From NCBI GenBank assembly GCA_946800325.1, contig CAMPEJ010000016.1:183001-247000 (forward strand): a stretch of DNA of 64,000 nucleotides, given 5' to 3'. Positions 13,519 through 27,406 of the stretch are shown in pieces. The notes under the pieces are model-generated. The model did no database searches and was not told the DNA's origin. It saw nothing but the letters and a program-made list of their open reading frames with translations. Position 1 is the stretch's first letter. Every line of letters starts with the position of its first letter. The position numbers were made by a program, and so were the translations under genes. Origin of the DNA: Luzula sylvatica. Taxonomy: Eukaryota > Streptophyta > Magnoliopsida > Poales > Juncaceae.

Positions 13519-16246
13519 CCCCAAAGCATAAACAGATTGTTTTGAACCGAAAAACAAACTTTCTTAGTGTTTGTAAATTTTGGTGAAATGTTATGTTGTA
13601 AAAGATACGATTTGAATGATCTAAAAATATGTTATTTGAATTCCCCAAAGCATAGACAAATTGTTTTGAATCGAAAAACAAACTTTCTTAGTGTTTGTAA
13701 ATTTTGGTGAAATGTTATGTAGTAAAACATACGATTCAAATGATCTCAAAATACGTTATTTGAACTCCCCAAAGCATAAACAGATTGTTTTGAATCGAAA
13801 AACAAACTTTCTTAGTGTTTGTAAATTTTGGTGAAATGTTATGTGGTAAAAGATACGATTCAAATGATCTCAAAATACATTATTTGAACTCCCCAAAGCA
13901 GAAACAGATTGTTTTGAATCGAAAAACAAACTTTCTTAGTGTTTGTAAATTTTGGTGAAATGTTATGTAGTAAAAGATACGATTCAAATGATCTCAAAAT
14001 ACGTTATTTGAACTCCCCAAAGCACAAACAGATTGTTTTGAATCGAAAAACAAACTTTCTTAGTGTTTGTAAATTTTGGTGAAATGTTATGTGGTAAAAG
14101 ATACGATTCGAATGATCTACAAATATGTTATTTGAACTCCCCAAAGCATAAACAAATTGTTTTGATTCGAAAAACAAACTTTCTTAGTGTTTGTAAATTT
14201 TGGTGAAATGTTATGTAGTAAACGATACGATTCAAATGATCTCAAAATACGTTATTTGAACTCCCCAAAGCATAAACAGATTGTTTTGAATCGAAAATTA
14301 AACTTTCTTAGTGTTTGTAAATTTTGGTGAAATGTTATGTGGTAAAAGATACGATTCAAATGATCTCAAAATACGTTATTTGAAATCCCCAAAGCATAAA
14401 CAGATTGTTTTGAATCGAAAAACAAACTTTCTTAGTGTTTGTAAATTTTGGTGAAATGTTATGTAGTAAAAGATACGATTCAAATGATCTCAAAATACGT
14501 TATTTGAAATCCCCAAAGCATAAACAGATTGTTTTGAATCGAAAAACAAACTTTCTTAGTGTTTGTAAATTTTGGTGAAATGTTATGTGGTGAAAGATAC
14601 GATTCAAATGATCTCAAAATACATTATTTGAACTCCCCAAAGCAGAAACAGATTGTTTTGAATCGAAAAACAAACTTTCTTAGTGTTAGTAAATTTTGGT
14701 GAAATGTTATGTAGTAAAAGATACGATTCAAATGATCTCAAAATACGTTATTTGAACTCCCCAAAGCATAAACAGATTGTTTTGAATCGAAAAACAAACT
14801 TTCTTAGTGTTTGTAAATTTTGGTGAAATGTTATGTGGTAAAAGATACGATTCAAATGATCTCAAAATACATTATTTGAACTCCCCAAAGCAGAAACAGA
14901 TTGTTTTGAATAGAAAAACAAACTTTCTTAGTGTTTGTAAATTTTGGTGAAATGTTATGTGGTAAAAGATACGATTCAAATGATCTCAAAATACATTATT
15001 TGAACTCCCCAAAGCAGAAACAGATTGTTTTGAATCGAAAAACAAACTTTCTTAGTGTTAGTAAATTTTGGTGAAATGTTATGTAGTAAAAGATACGATT
15101 CCAATGATCTCAAAATACGTTATTTGAACTCCCCAAAGCATAAACAGATTGTTTTGAATCGAAAAACAAACTTTCTTAGTGTTTGTAAATTTTGGTGAAA
15201 TGTTATGTCGTAAAAGATACGATTCGAATGATCTACAAATACGTTATTTGAACTCCCCAAAGCATAAACAGATTGTTTTGAATCGAAAATTAAACTTTCT
15301 TAGTGTTTGTAAATTTTGGTTAAATGTTATGTGGTAAAAGATACGATTCAAATGATCTCAAAATACGTTATTTGAAATCCCCAAAGCATAAACAGATTGT
15401 TTTGAATCGAAAAACAAACTTTCTTAGTGTTTGTAAAGTTTGGTGAAATGTTATGTGGTAAAAGATACGATTCAAATGATCTCAAAATAAGTTATTTGAA
15501 CTCCCCAAAGCATAAACAGATTGTTTTGAATCGAAAAACAAACTTTCTTAGTGTTTGTAAATTTTGGTGAAATGTTATGTAGTAAAAGATACGATTCCAA
15601 TGATCTCAAAATACGTTATTTGAACTCCCCAAAGCATAAACAGATTGTTTTGAATCGAAAAACAAACTTTCTTAGTGTTTGTAAATTTTGGTGAAATGTT
15701 ATGTGGTAAAAGATACGATTCGAATGATCTACAAATAGGTTATTTGAACTCCCCAAAGCATAAACAGATTGTTTTGAATCGAAAATTAAACTTTCTTAGT
15801 GTTTGTAAATTTTGGTGAAATGTTATGTGGTAAAAGATACGATTCAAATGATCTCAAAATACGTTATTTGAAATCCCCAAAGTATAAACAGATTGTTTTG
15901 AATCGAAAAACAAACTTTCTTAGTGTTTGTAAAGTTTGGTGAAATGTTATGTGGTAAAAGATACGATTCAAATGATCTCAAAATAAGTTATTTGAACTCC
16001 CCAAAGCATAAACAGATTGTTTTGAATCGAAAAACAAACTTTCTTAGTGTTTGTAAATTTTGGTGAAATGTTATGTAGTAAAAGATACGATTCAAATGAT
16101 CTCAATATACGTTATTTGAACTCCCCAAAGCATAAACAGATTGTTTTGAATCGAAAAACAAACTTTCTTAGTGTTTGTAAATTTTGGTGAAATGTTATGT
16201 AGTAAAAGATACGATTCAAATGATCTCAAAATACGTTATTTGAACT
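13519..16246. repeat. 22-monomer HOR copy, duplicate of 5583-8310
   Basis: Same rearranged order as 5583-8310 (O and P missing, extra ATACATT monomers, GAATAG at 14911). It also carries newer private changes absent from 5583-8310: GTGGTGAAAG near 14587, GTCGTAAAAG near 15207, GGTTAAATG near 15319 and AAGTATAAAC near 15881. These link it to the copy that follows. Confidence 0.85.
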
Positions 16247-18974
16247 CCCCAAAGCATAAACAGATTGTTTTGAACCGAAAAACAAACTTTCTTAGTGTTT
16301 GTAAATTTTGGTGAAATGTTATGTTGTAAAAGATACGATTTGAATGATCTAAAAATATGTTATTTGAACTCCCCAAAGCATAGACAAATTGTTTTGAATC
16401 GAAAAACAAACTTTCTTAGTGTTTGTAAATTTTGGTGAAATGTTATGTAGTAAAACATACGATTCAAATGATCTCAAAATACGTTATTTGAACTCCCCAA
16501 AGCACAAACAGATTGTTTTGAATCGAAAAACAAACTTTCTTAGTGTTTGTAAATTTTGGTGAAATGTTATGTGGTAAAAGATACGATTCGAATGATCTAC
16601 AAATATGTTATTTGAACTCCCCAAAGCATAAACAAATTGTTTTGATTCGAAAAACAAACTTTCTTAGTGTTTGTAAATTTTGGTGAAATGTTATGTAGTA
16701 AACGATACGATTCAAATGATCTCAAAATACGTTATTTGAACTCCCCAAAGCATAAACAGATTGTTTTGAATCGAAAATTAAACTTTCTTAGTGTTTGTAA
16801 ATTTTGGTGAAATGTTATGTGGTAAAAGATACGATTCAAATGATCTCAAAATACGTTATTTGAAATCCCCAAAGCATAAACAGATTGTTTTGAATCGAAA
16901 AACAAACTTTCTTAGTGTTTGTAAATTTTGGTGAAATGTTATGTAGTAAAAGATACGATTCAAATGATCTCAAAATACGTTATTTGAAATCCCCAAAGCA
17001 TAAACAGATTGTTTTGAATCGAAAAACAAACTTTCTTAGTGTTTGTAAATTTTGGTGAAATGTTATGTGGTGAAAGATACGATTCAAATGATCTCAAAAT
17101 ACATTATTTGAACTCCCCAAAGCAGAAACAGATTGTTTTGAATCGAAAAACAAACTTTCTTAGTGTTAGTAAATTTTGGTGAAATGTTATGTAGTAAAAG
17201 ATACGATTCAAATGATCTCAAAATACGTTATTTGAACTCCCCAAAGCATAAACAGATTGTTTTGAATCGAAAAACAAACTTTCTTAGTGTTTGTAAATTT
17301 TGGTGAAATGTTATGTGGTAAAAGATACGATTCAAATGATCTCAAAATACATTATTTGAACTCCCCAAAGCAGAAACAGATTGTTTTGAATAGAAAAACA
17401 AACTTTCTTAGTGTTTGTAAATTTTGGTGAAATGTTATGTGGTAAAAGATACGATTCAAATGATCTCAAAATACATTATTTGAACTCCCCAAAGCAGAAA
17501 CAGATTGTTTTGAATCGAAAAACAAACTTTCTTAGTGTTAGTAAATTTTGGTGAAATGTTATGTAGTAAAAGATACGATTCCAATGATCTCAAAATACGT
17601 TATTTGAACTCCCCAAAGCATAAACAGATTGTTTTGAATCGAAAAACAAACTTTCTTAGTGTTTGTAAATTTTGGTGAAATGTTATGTCGTAAAAGATAC
17701 GATTCGAATGATCTACAAATACGTTATTTGAACTCCCCAAAGCATAAACAGATTGTTTTGAATCGAAAATTAAACTTTCTTAGTGTTTGTAAATTTTGGT
17801 TAAATGTTATGTGGTAAAAGATACGATTCAAATGATCTCAAAATACGTTATTTGAAATCCCCAAAGCATAAACAGATTGTTTTGAATCGAAAAACAAACT
17901 TTCTTAGTGTTTGTAAAGTTTGGTGAAATGTTATGTGGTAAAAGATACGATTCAAATGATCTCAAAATAAGTTATTTGAACTCCCCAAAGCATAAACAGA
18001 TTGTTTTGAATCGAAAAACAAACTTTCTTAGTGTTTGTAAATTTTGGTGAAATGTTATGTAGTAAAAGATACGATTCCAATGATCTCAAAATACGTTATT
18101 TGAACTCCCCAAAGCATAAACAGATTGTTTTGAATCGAAAAACAAACTTTCTTAGTGTTTGTAAATTTTGGTGAAATGTTATGTGGTAAAAGATACGATT
18201 CGAATGATCTACAAATAGGTTATTTGAACTCCCCAAAGCATAAACAGATTGTTTTGATTCGAAAATTAAACTTTCTTAGTGTTTGTAAATTTTGGTGAAA
18301 TGTTATGTGGTAAAAGATACGATTCAAATGATCTCAAAATACGTTATTTGAAATCCCCAAAGTATAAACAGATTGTTTTGAATCGAAAAACAAACTTTCT
18401 TAGTGTTTGTAAAGTTTGGTGAAATGTTATGTGGTAAAAGATACGATTCAAATGATCTCAAAATAAGTTATTTGAACTCCCCAAAGCATAAACAGATTGT
18501 TTTGAATCGAAAAACAAACTTTCTTAGTGTTTGTAAATTTTGGTGAAATGTTATGTAGTAAAAGATACGATTCAAATGATCTCAATATACGTTATTTGAA
18601 CTCCCCAAAGCATAAACAGATTGTTTTGAATCGAAAAACAAACTTTCTTAGTGTTTGTAAATTTTGGTGAAATGTTATGTAGTAAAAGATACGATTCAAA
18701 TGATCTCAAAATACGTTATTTGAACTCCCCAAAGCATAAACAGATTGTTTTGAACCGAAAAACAAACTTTCTTAGTGTTTGTAAATTTTGGTGAAATGTT
18801 ATGTTGTAAAAGATACGATTTGAATGATCTAAAAATATGTTATTTGAACTCCCCAAAGCATAGACAAATTGTTTTGAATCGAAAAACAAACTTTCTTAGT
18901 GTTTGTAAATTTTGGTGAAATGTTATGTAGTAAAACATACGATTCAAATGATCTCAAAATACGTTATTTGAACT
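14015..18974. repeat. Tandem duplication of 20 monomers (2,480 bp x 2)
   Basis: Copy 1 is 14015-16494 and copy 2 is 16495-18974. Each begins with an S monomer (CACAAAC) and ends with N. Four otherwise unique variants (GTGGTGAAAG, GTCGTAAAAG, GGTTAAATG and AAGTATAAAC) occur in both copies exactly 2,480 bp apart. One difference was noticed: TGATTCG near 18256 against TGAATCG near 15776. This is one of the younger duplications in the window. Confidence 0.88.
16247..18726. repeat. 20-monomer HOR copy
   Basis: Reads M N S T U V W X Q Q X/Y Z U J Y Z U J K L. The loss of O P Q R after M N follows from the crossover that made the 2,480-bp duplication. Confidence 0.8.
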
Positions 18975-21900
18975 CCCCAAAGCACAAACAGATTGTTTTG
19001 AATCGAAAAACAAACTTTCTTAGTGTTTGTAAATTTTGGTGAAATGTTATGTGGTAAAAGATACGATTCGAATGATCTACAAATATGTTATTTGAACTCC
19101 CCAAAGCATAAACAAATTGTTTTGATTCGAAAAACAAACTTTCTTAGTGTTTGTAAATTTTGGTGAAATGTTATGTAGTAAACGATACGATTCAAATGAT
19201 CTCAAAATACGTTATTTGAACTCCCCAAAGCATAAACAGATTGTTTTGAATCGAAAATTAAACTTTCTTAGTGTTTGTAAATTTTGGTGAAATGTTATGT
19301 GGTAAAAGATACGATTCAAATGATCTCAAAATACGTTATTTGAAATCCCCAAAGCATAAACAGATTGTTTTGAATCGAAAAACAAACTTTCTTAGTGTTT
19401 GTAAATTTTGGTGAAATGTTATGTGGTAAAAGATACGATTCAAATGATCTCAAAATACGTTATTTGAAATCCCCAAAGCATAAACAGATTGTTTTGAATC
19501 GAAAAACAAACTTTCTTAGTGTTTGTAAATTTTGGTGAAATGTTATGTGGTAAAAGATACGATTCAAATGATCTCAAAATACATTATTTGAACTCCCCAA
19601 AGCAGAAACAGATTGTTTTGAATCGAAAAACAAACTTTCTTAGTGTTTGTAAATTTTGGTGAAATGTTATGTGGTAAAAGATACGATTCAAATGATCTCA
19701 AAATACATTATTTGAACTCCCCAAAGCATAAACAGATTGTTTTGAATCGAAAAACAAACTTTCTTAGTGTTAGTAAATTTTGGTGAAATGTTTTGTAGTA
19801 AAAGATACGATTCCAATGATCTCAAAATACGTTATTTGAACTCCCCAAAGCATAAACAGATTGTTTTGAATCGAAAAACAAACTTTCTTAGTGTTTGTAA
19901 ATTTTGGTGAAATGTTATGTGGTAAAAGATACGATTCGAATGATCTACAAATACGTTATTTGAACTCCCCAAAGCATAAACAGATTGTTTTGAATCGAAA
20001 ATTAAACTTTCTTAGTGTTTGTAAATTTTGGTGAAATGTTATGTGGTAAAAGATACGATTCAAATGATCTCAAAATACGTTATTTGAAATCCCCAAAGCA
20101 TAAACAGATTGTTTTGAATCGAAAAACAAACTTTCTTAGTGTTTGTAAAGTTTGGTGAAATGTTATGTGGTAAAAGATACGATTCAAATGATCTCAAAAT
20201 AAGTTATTTGAACTCCCCAAAGCATAAACAGATTGTTTTGAATCGAAAAACAAACTTTCTTAGTGTTTGTAAATTTTGGTGAAATGTTATGTAGTAAAAG
20301 ATACGATTCCAATGATCTCAAAATACGTTATTTGAACTCCCCAAAGCATAAACAGATTGTTTTGAATCGAAAAACAAACTTTCTTAGTGTTTGTAAATTT
20401 TGGTGAAATGTTATGTGGTAAAAGATACGATTCGAATGATCTACAAATAGGTTATTTGAACTCCCCAAAGCATAAACAGATTGTTTTGAATCGAAAATTA
20501 AACTTTCTTAGTGTTTGTAAATTTTGGTGAAATGTTATGTGGTAAAAGATACGATTCAAATGATCTCAAAATACGTTATTTGAAATCCCCAAAGCATAAA
20601 CAGATTGTTTTGAATCGAAAAACAAACTTTCTTAGTGTTTGTAAAGTTTGGTGAAATGTTATGTGGTAAAAGATACGATTCAAATGATCTCAAAATAAGT
20701 TATTTGAACTCCCCAAAGCATAAACAGATTGTTTTGAATCGAAAAACAAACTTTCTTAGTGTTTGTAAATTTTGGTGAAATGTTATGTAGTAAAAGATAC
20801 GATTCAAATGATCTCAATATACGTTATTTGAACTCCCCAAAGCATAAACAGATTGTTTTGAATCGAAAAACAAACTTTCTTAGTGTTTGTAAATTTTGGT
20901 GAAATGTTATGTAGTAAAAGATACGATTCAAATGATCTCAAAATACGTTATTTGAACTCCCCAAAGCATAAACAGATTGTTTTGAACCGAAAAACAAACT
21001 TTCTTAGTGTTTGTAAATTTTGGTGAAATGTTATGTTGTAAAAGATACGATTCAAATGATCTCAAAATACGTTATTTGAAATCCCCAAAGCATAAACAGA
21101 TTGTTTTGAATCGAAAAACAAACTTTCTTAGTGTTTGTAAATTTTGGTGAAATGTTATGTGGTAAAAGATACGATTCAAATGATCTCAAAATACATTATT
21201 TGAACTCCCCAAAGCAGAAACAGATTGTTTTGAATCGAAAAACAAACTTTCTTAGTGTTAGTAAATTTTGGTGAAATGTTATGTAGTAAAAGATACGATT
21301 CAAATGATCTCAAAATACGTTATTTGAACTCCCCAAAGCATAAACAGATTGTTTTGAATCGAAAAACAAACTTTCTTAGTGTTTGTAAATTTTGGTGAAA
21401 TGTTATGTAGTAAAAGATACGATTCCAATGATCTCAAAATACGTTATTTGAACTCCCCAAAGCATAAACAGATTGTTTTGAATCGAAAAACAAACTTTCT
21501 TAGTGTTTGTAAATTTTGGTGAAATGTTATGTGGTAAAAGATACGATTCGAATGATCTACAAATACGTTATTTGAACTCCCCAAAGCATAAACAGATTGT
21601 TTTGAATCGAAAATTAAACTTTCTTAGTGTTTGTAAATTTTGGTGAAATGTTATGTGGTAAAAGATACGATTCAAATGATCTCAAAATACGTTATTTGAA
21701 ATCCCCAAAGCATAAACAGATTGTTTTGAATCGAAAAACAAACTTTCTTAGTGTTTGTAATGTTTGGTGAAATGTTATGTGGTAAAAGATACGATTCAAA
21801 TGATCTCAAAATAAGTTATTTGAACTCCCCAAAGCATAAACAGATTGTTTTGAATCGAAAAACAAACTTTCTTAGTGTTTGTAAATTTTGGTGAAATGTT

Positions 21901-22322
21901 ATGTAGTAAAAGATACGATTCCAATGATCTCAAAATACGTTATTTGAACTCCCCAAAGCATAAACAGATTGTTTTGAATCGAAAAACAAACTTTCTTAGT
22001 GTTTGTAAATTTTGGTGAAATGTTATGTGGTAAAAGATACGATTCAAATGATCTCAAAATACGTTATTTGAACTCCCCAAAGCATAAACAGATTGTTTTG
22101 AATCGAAAAACAAACTTTCTTAATGTTTGTAAATTTTGGTGAAATGTTATGTGGTAAAAGATACGATTCAAATGATCTCAATATACGTTATTTGAACTCC
22201 CCAAAGCATAAACAGATAGTTTTGAATCGAAAAACAAACTTTCTTAGTGTTTGTAAATTTTGGTGAAATGTTATGTAGTAAAAGAAACGATTCAAATGAT
22301 CTCAAAATACGTTATTTGAACT
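18727..22322. repeat. Composite HOR region, 29 monomers
   Basis: The first 18 monomers (M N S T U V W Q Q X/Y Z U J Y Z U J K L by class, with small departures) lead to a hybrid monomer at 20959. The array then resumes at W X Y Z U J Y A K L. The second part shares GTAATGTTTGG (near 21757), TTAATGTTTG and AGATAG (22215) with 11039-13518 at an offset of 8,804 bp (71 monomers). Confidence 0.75.
20959..21082. repeat. Hybrid M/V monomer
   Basis: Begins as M (GAACCG, GTTG) and switches before position 94 to GATTCAAATGATCTCAAAATACG with a GAAAT ending, as in V. The next monomer is W, the normal successor of V. This is a crossover scar that skips N to U. Confidence 0.75.
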
Positions 22323-25298
22323 CCCCAAAGCATAAACAGATTGTTTTGAACCGAAAAACAAACTTTCTTAGTGTTTGTAAATTTTGGTGAAATGTTATGT
22401 TGTAAAAGATACGATTTGAATGATCTAAAAATATGTTATTTGAATTCCCCAAAGCATAGACAAATTGTTTTGAATCGAAAAACAAACTTTCTTAGTGTTT
22501 GTAAATTTTGGTGAAATGTTATGTAGTAAAACATACAATTCAAATGATCTCAAAATACGTTATTTGAACTCCCCAAAGCATAAACAGATTGTTTTGAATC
22601 GAAAAACAAACTTTCTTAGTGTTTGTAAATTTTGGTGAAATGTTATGTGGTAAAAGATACGATTCAAATGATCTCAAAATACATTATTTGAACTCCCCAA
22701 AGCAGAAACAGATTGTTTTGAATCGAAAAACAAACTTTCTTAGTGTTTGTAAATTTTGGTGAAATGTTATGTAGTAAAAGATACGATTCAAATGATCTCA
22801 AAATACGTTATTTGAACTCCCCAAAGCACAAACATATTGTTTTGAATCGAAAAACAAACTTTCTTAGTGTTTGTAAATTTTGGTGAAATGTTATGTGGTA
22901 AAAGATACGATTCGAATGATCTACAAATATGTTATTTGAACTCCCCAAAGCATAAACAAATTGTTTTGATTCGAAAAACAAACTTTCTTAGTGTTTGTAA
23001 ATTTTGGTGAAATGTTATGTAGTAAACGATACGATTCAAATGATCTCAAAATACGTTATTTGAACTCCCCAAAGCATAAACAGATTGTTTTGAACCGAAA
23101 AACAAACTTTCTTAGTGTTTGTAAATTTTGGTGAAATGTTATGTAGTAAAAGATACGATTCAAATGATCTCAAAATACGTTATTTGAACTCCCCAAAGCA
23201 TAAACAGATTGTTTTGAACCGAAAAACAAACTTTCTTAGTGTTTGTAAATTTTGGTGAAATGTTATGTTGTAAAAGATACGATTTGAATGATCTAAAAAT
23301 ATGTTATTTGAATTCCCCAAAGCATAGACAGATTGTTTTGAATCGAAAAACAAACTTTCTTAGTGTTTGTAAATTTTGGTGAAATGTTATGTGGTAAAAG
23401 ATACGATTCAAATGATCTCAAAATACGTTATTTGAAATCCCCAAAGCATAAACAGATTGTTTTGAATCGAAAAACAAACTTTCTTAGTGTTTGTAAATTT
23501 TGGTGAAATGTTATGTAGTAAAAGATACGATTCAAATGATCTCAAAATACGTTATTTGAAATCCCCAAAGCATAAACAGATTGTTTTGAATCGAAAAACA
23601 AACTTTCTTAGTGTTTGTAAATTTTGGTGAAATGTTATGTGGTAAAAGATACGATTCAAATGATCTCAAAATACATTATTTGAACTCCCCAAAGCAGAAA
23701 CAGATTGTTTTGAATCGAAAAACAAACTTTCTTAGTGTTAGTAAATTTTGGTGAAATGTTATGTAGTAAAAGATACGATTCAAATGATCTCAAAATACGT
23801 TATTTGAACTCCCCAAAGCATAAACAGATTGTTTTGAATCGAAAAACAAACTTTCTTAGTGTTTGTAAATTTTGGTGAAATGTTATGTGGTAAAAGATAC
23901 GATTCAAATGATCTCAAAATACATTATTTGAACTCCCCAAAGCAGAAACAGATTGTTTTGAATAGAAAAACAAACTTTCTTAGTGTTTGTAAATTTTGGT
24001 GAAATGTTATGTGGTAAAAGATACGATTCAAATGATCTCAAAATACATTATTTGAACTCCCCAAAGCAGAAACAGATTGTTTTGAATCGAAAAACAAACT
24101 TTCTTAGTGTTAGTAAATTTTGGTGAAATGTTATGTAGTAAAAGATACGATTCCAATGATCTCAAAATACGTTATTTGAACTCCCCAAAGCATAAACAGA
24201 TTGTTTTGAATCGAAAAACAAACTTTCTTAGTGTTTGTAAATTTTGGTGAAATGTTATGTGGTAAAAGATACGATTCGAATGATCTACAAATACGTTATT
24301 TGAACTCCCCAAAGCATAAACAGATTGTTTTGAATCGAAAATTAAACTTTCTTAGTGTTTGTAAATTTTGGTGAAATGTTATGTGGTAAAAGATACGATT
24401 CAAATGATCTCAAAATACGTTATTTGAAATCCCCAAAGCATAAACAGATTGTTTTGAATCGAAAAACAAACTTTCTTAGTGTTTGTAAAGTTTGGTGAAA
24501 TGTTATGTGGTAAAAGATACGATTCAAATGATCTCAAAATAAGTTATTTGAACTCCCCAAAGCATAAACAGATTGTTTTGAATCGAAAAACAAACTTTCT
24601 TAGTGTTTGTAAATTTTGGTGAAATGTTATGTAGTAAAAGATACGATTCCAATGATCTCAAAATACGTTATTTGAACTCCCCAAAGCATAAACAGATTGT
24701 TTTGAATCGAAAAACAAACTTTCTTAGTGTTTGTAAATTTTGGTGAAATGTTATGTGGTAAAAGATACGATTCGAATGATCTACAAATAGGTTATTTGAA
24801 CTCCCCAAAGCATAAACAGATTGTTTTGAATCGAAAATTAAACTTTCTTAGTGTTTGTAAATTTTGGTGAAATGTTATGTGGTAAAAGATACGATTCAAA
24901 TGATCTCAAAATACGTTATTTGAAATCCCCAAAGCAAAAACAGATTGTTTTGAATCGAAAAACAAACTTTCTTAGTGTTTGTAAAGTTTGGTGAAATGTT
25001 ATGTGGTAAAAGATACGATTCAAATGATCTCAAAATAAGTTATTTGAACTCCCCAAAGCATAAACAGATTGTTTTGAATCGAAAAACAAACTTTCTTAGT
25101 GTTTGTAAATTTTGGTGAAATGTTATGTAGTAAAAGATACGATTCAAATGATCTCAATATACGTTATTTGAACTCCCCAAAGCATAAACAGATTGTTTTG
25201 AATCGAAAAACAAACTTTCTTAGTGTTTGTAAATTTTGGTGAAATGTTATGTAGTAAAAGATACGATTCAAATGATCTCAAAATACGTTATTTGAACT
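22323..25298. repeat. Composite HOR region, 24 monomers
   Basis: Runs M N Q R S T, then L M (23067 and 23191), then a hybrid N/U monomer at 23315, then V W X Q Q X/Y Z U J Y Z U J K L. The second M at 23191 and the hybrid after it show a local rearrangement. Confidence 0.72.
23315..23438. repeat. Hybrid N/U monomer
   Basis: The left end has CATAGAC, diagnostic of N. The right end has GTGG and GAAAT, as in U or V-type monomers, and V follows. It lacks the AACAT of a normal N. This is the third clear hybrid in region A. Confidence 0.68.
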
Positions 25299-27406
25299 CC
25301 CCAAAGCATAAACAGATTGTTTTGAACCGAAAAACAAACTTTCTTAGTGTTTGTAAATTTTGGTGAAATGTTATGTTGTAAAAGATACGATTTGAATGAT
25401 CTAAAAATATGTTATTTGAACTCCCCAAAGCATAGACAAATTGTTTTGAATCGAAAAACAAACTTTCTTAGTGTTTGTAAATTTTGGTGAAATGTTATGT
25501 AGTAAAACATACGATTCAAATGATCTCAAAATACGTTATTTGAACTCCCCAAAGCATAAACAGATTGTTTTGAATCGAAAAACAAACTTTCTTAGTGTTT
25601 GTAAATTTTGGTGAAAGGTTATGTGGTAAAAGATACGATTCAAATGATCTCTAAATACGTTATTTGAACTCCCCAAAGCATAAACAAATTGTTTTGAATC
25701 GAAAAACAAACTTTCTTAGTGTTTGTAAATTTTTGTGAAATGTTATGTGGTAAAAGATACGATTCCAATGATCTCAAAATACGTTATTTGAACTCCCCAA
25801 AGCATAAACAGATTGTTTTGAATCGAAAAACAAACTTTCTTAGTGTTTGTAAATTTTGGTGAAATGTTATGTGGTAAAAGATACGATTCAAATGATCTCA
25901 AAATACATTATTTGAACTCCCCAAAGCAGAAACAGATTGTTTTGAATAGAAAAACAAACTTTCTTAGTGTTTGTAAATTTTGGTGAAATGTTATGTAGTA
26001 AAAGATACGATTCAAATGATCTCAAAATACGTTATTTGAACTCCCCAAAGCATAAACAGATTGTTTTTAATCGAAAATTAAACTTTCTTAGTGTTTGTAA
26101 ATTTTGGTGAAATGTTATGTGGTAAAAGATACGATTCAAATGATCTCAAAATACGTTATTTGAAATCCCCAAAGCAAAAACAGATTGTTTTGAATCGAAA
26201 AACAAACTTTCTTAGTGTTTGTAAAGTTTGGTGAAATGTTATGTGGTAAAAGATACGATTCAAATGATCTCAAAATAAGTTATTTGAACTCCCCAAAGCA
26301 TAAACAGATTGTTTTGAATCGAAAAACAAACTTTCTTAGTGTTTGTAAATTTTGGTGAAATGTTATGTAGTAAAAGATACGATTCAAATGATCTCAATAT
26401 ACGTTATTTGAACTCCCCAAAGCATAAACAGATTGTTTTGAATCGAAAAACAAACTTTCTTAGTGTTTGTAAATTTTGGTGAAATGTTATGTAGTAAAAG
26501 ATACGATTCAAATGATCTCAAAATACGTTATTTGAACTCCCCAAAGCATAAACAGATTGTTTTGAACCGAAAAACAAACTTTCTTAGTGTTTGTAAATTT
26601 TGGTGAAATGTTATGTTGTAAAAGATACGATTTGAATGATCTAAAAATATGTTATTTGAACTCCCCAAAGCATAGACAAATTGTTTTGAATCGAAAAACA
26701 AACTTTCTTAGTGTTTGTAAATTTTGGTGAAATGTTATGTAGTAAAACATACGATTCAAATGATCTCAAAATACGTTATTTGAACTCCCCAAAGCATAAA
26801 CAAATTGTTTTGAATCGAAAAACAAACTTTCTTAGTGTTTGTAAATTTTGGTGAAAGGTTATGTGGTAAAAGATACGATTCAAATGATCTCTAAATAAGT
26901 TATTTGAACTCCCCAAAGCATAAACAAATTGTTTTGAATCGAAAAACAAACTTTCTTAGTGTTTGTAAATTTTTGTGAAATGTTATGTGGTAAAAGATAC
27001 GATTCCAATGATCTCAAAATACGTTATTTGAACTCCCCAAAGCATAAACAGATTGTTTTGAATCGAAAAACAAACTTTCTTAGTGTTTGTAAATTTTGGT
27101 GAAATGTTATGTGGTAAAAGATACGATTCAAATGATCTCAAAATACATTATTTGAACTCCCCAAAGCAGAAACAGATTGTTTTGAATAGAAAAACAAACT
27201 TTCTTAGTGTTTGTAAATTTTGGTGAAATGTTATGTAGTAAAAGATACGATTCAAATGATCTCAAAATACGTTATTTGAACTCCCCAAAGCATAAACAGA
27301 TTGTTTTTAATCGAAAATTAAACTTTCTTAGTGTTTGTAAATTTTGGTGAAATGTTATGTGGTAAAAGATACGATTCAAATGATCTCAAAATACGTTATT
27401 TGAAAT
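24927..27406. repeat. Tandem duplication of 10 monomers (1,240 bp x 2)
   Basis: Copy 1 is 24927-26166 and copy 2 is 26167-27406. Three private variants recur at exactly 1,240 bp: AAGCAAAAACAG (24931 and 26171), GTGAAAGGTTATG (near 25611 and 26851) and TGTTTTTAATCG (near 26061 and 27301). Order in each copy: J K L M N O P Q R U. Joining R directly to U removes S and T from both copies. Confidence 0.88.
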
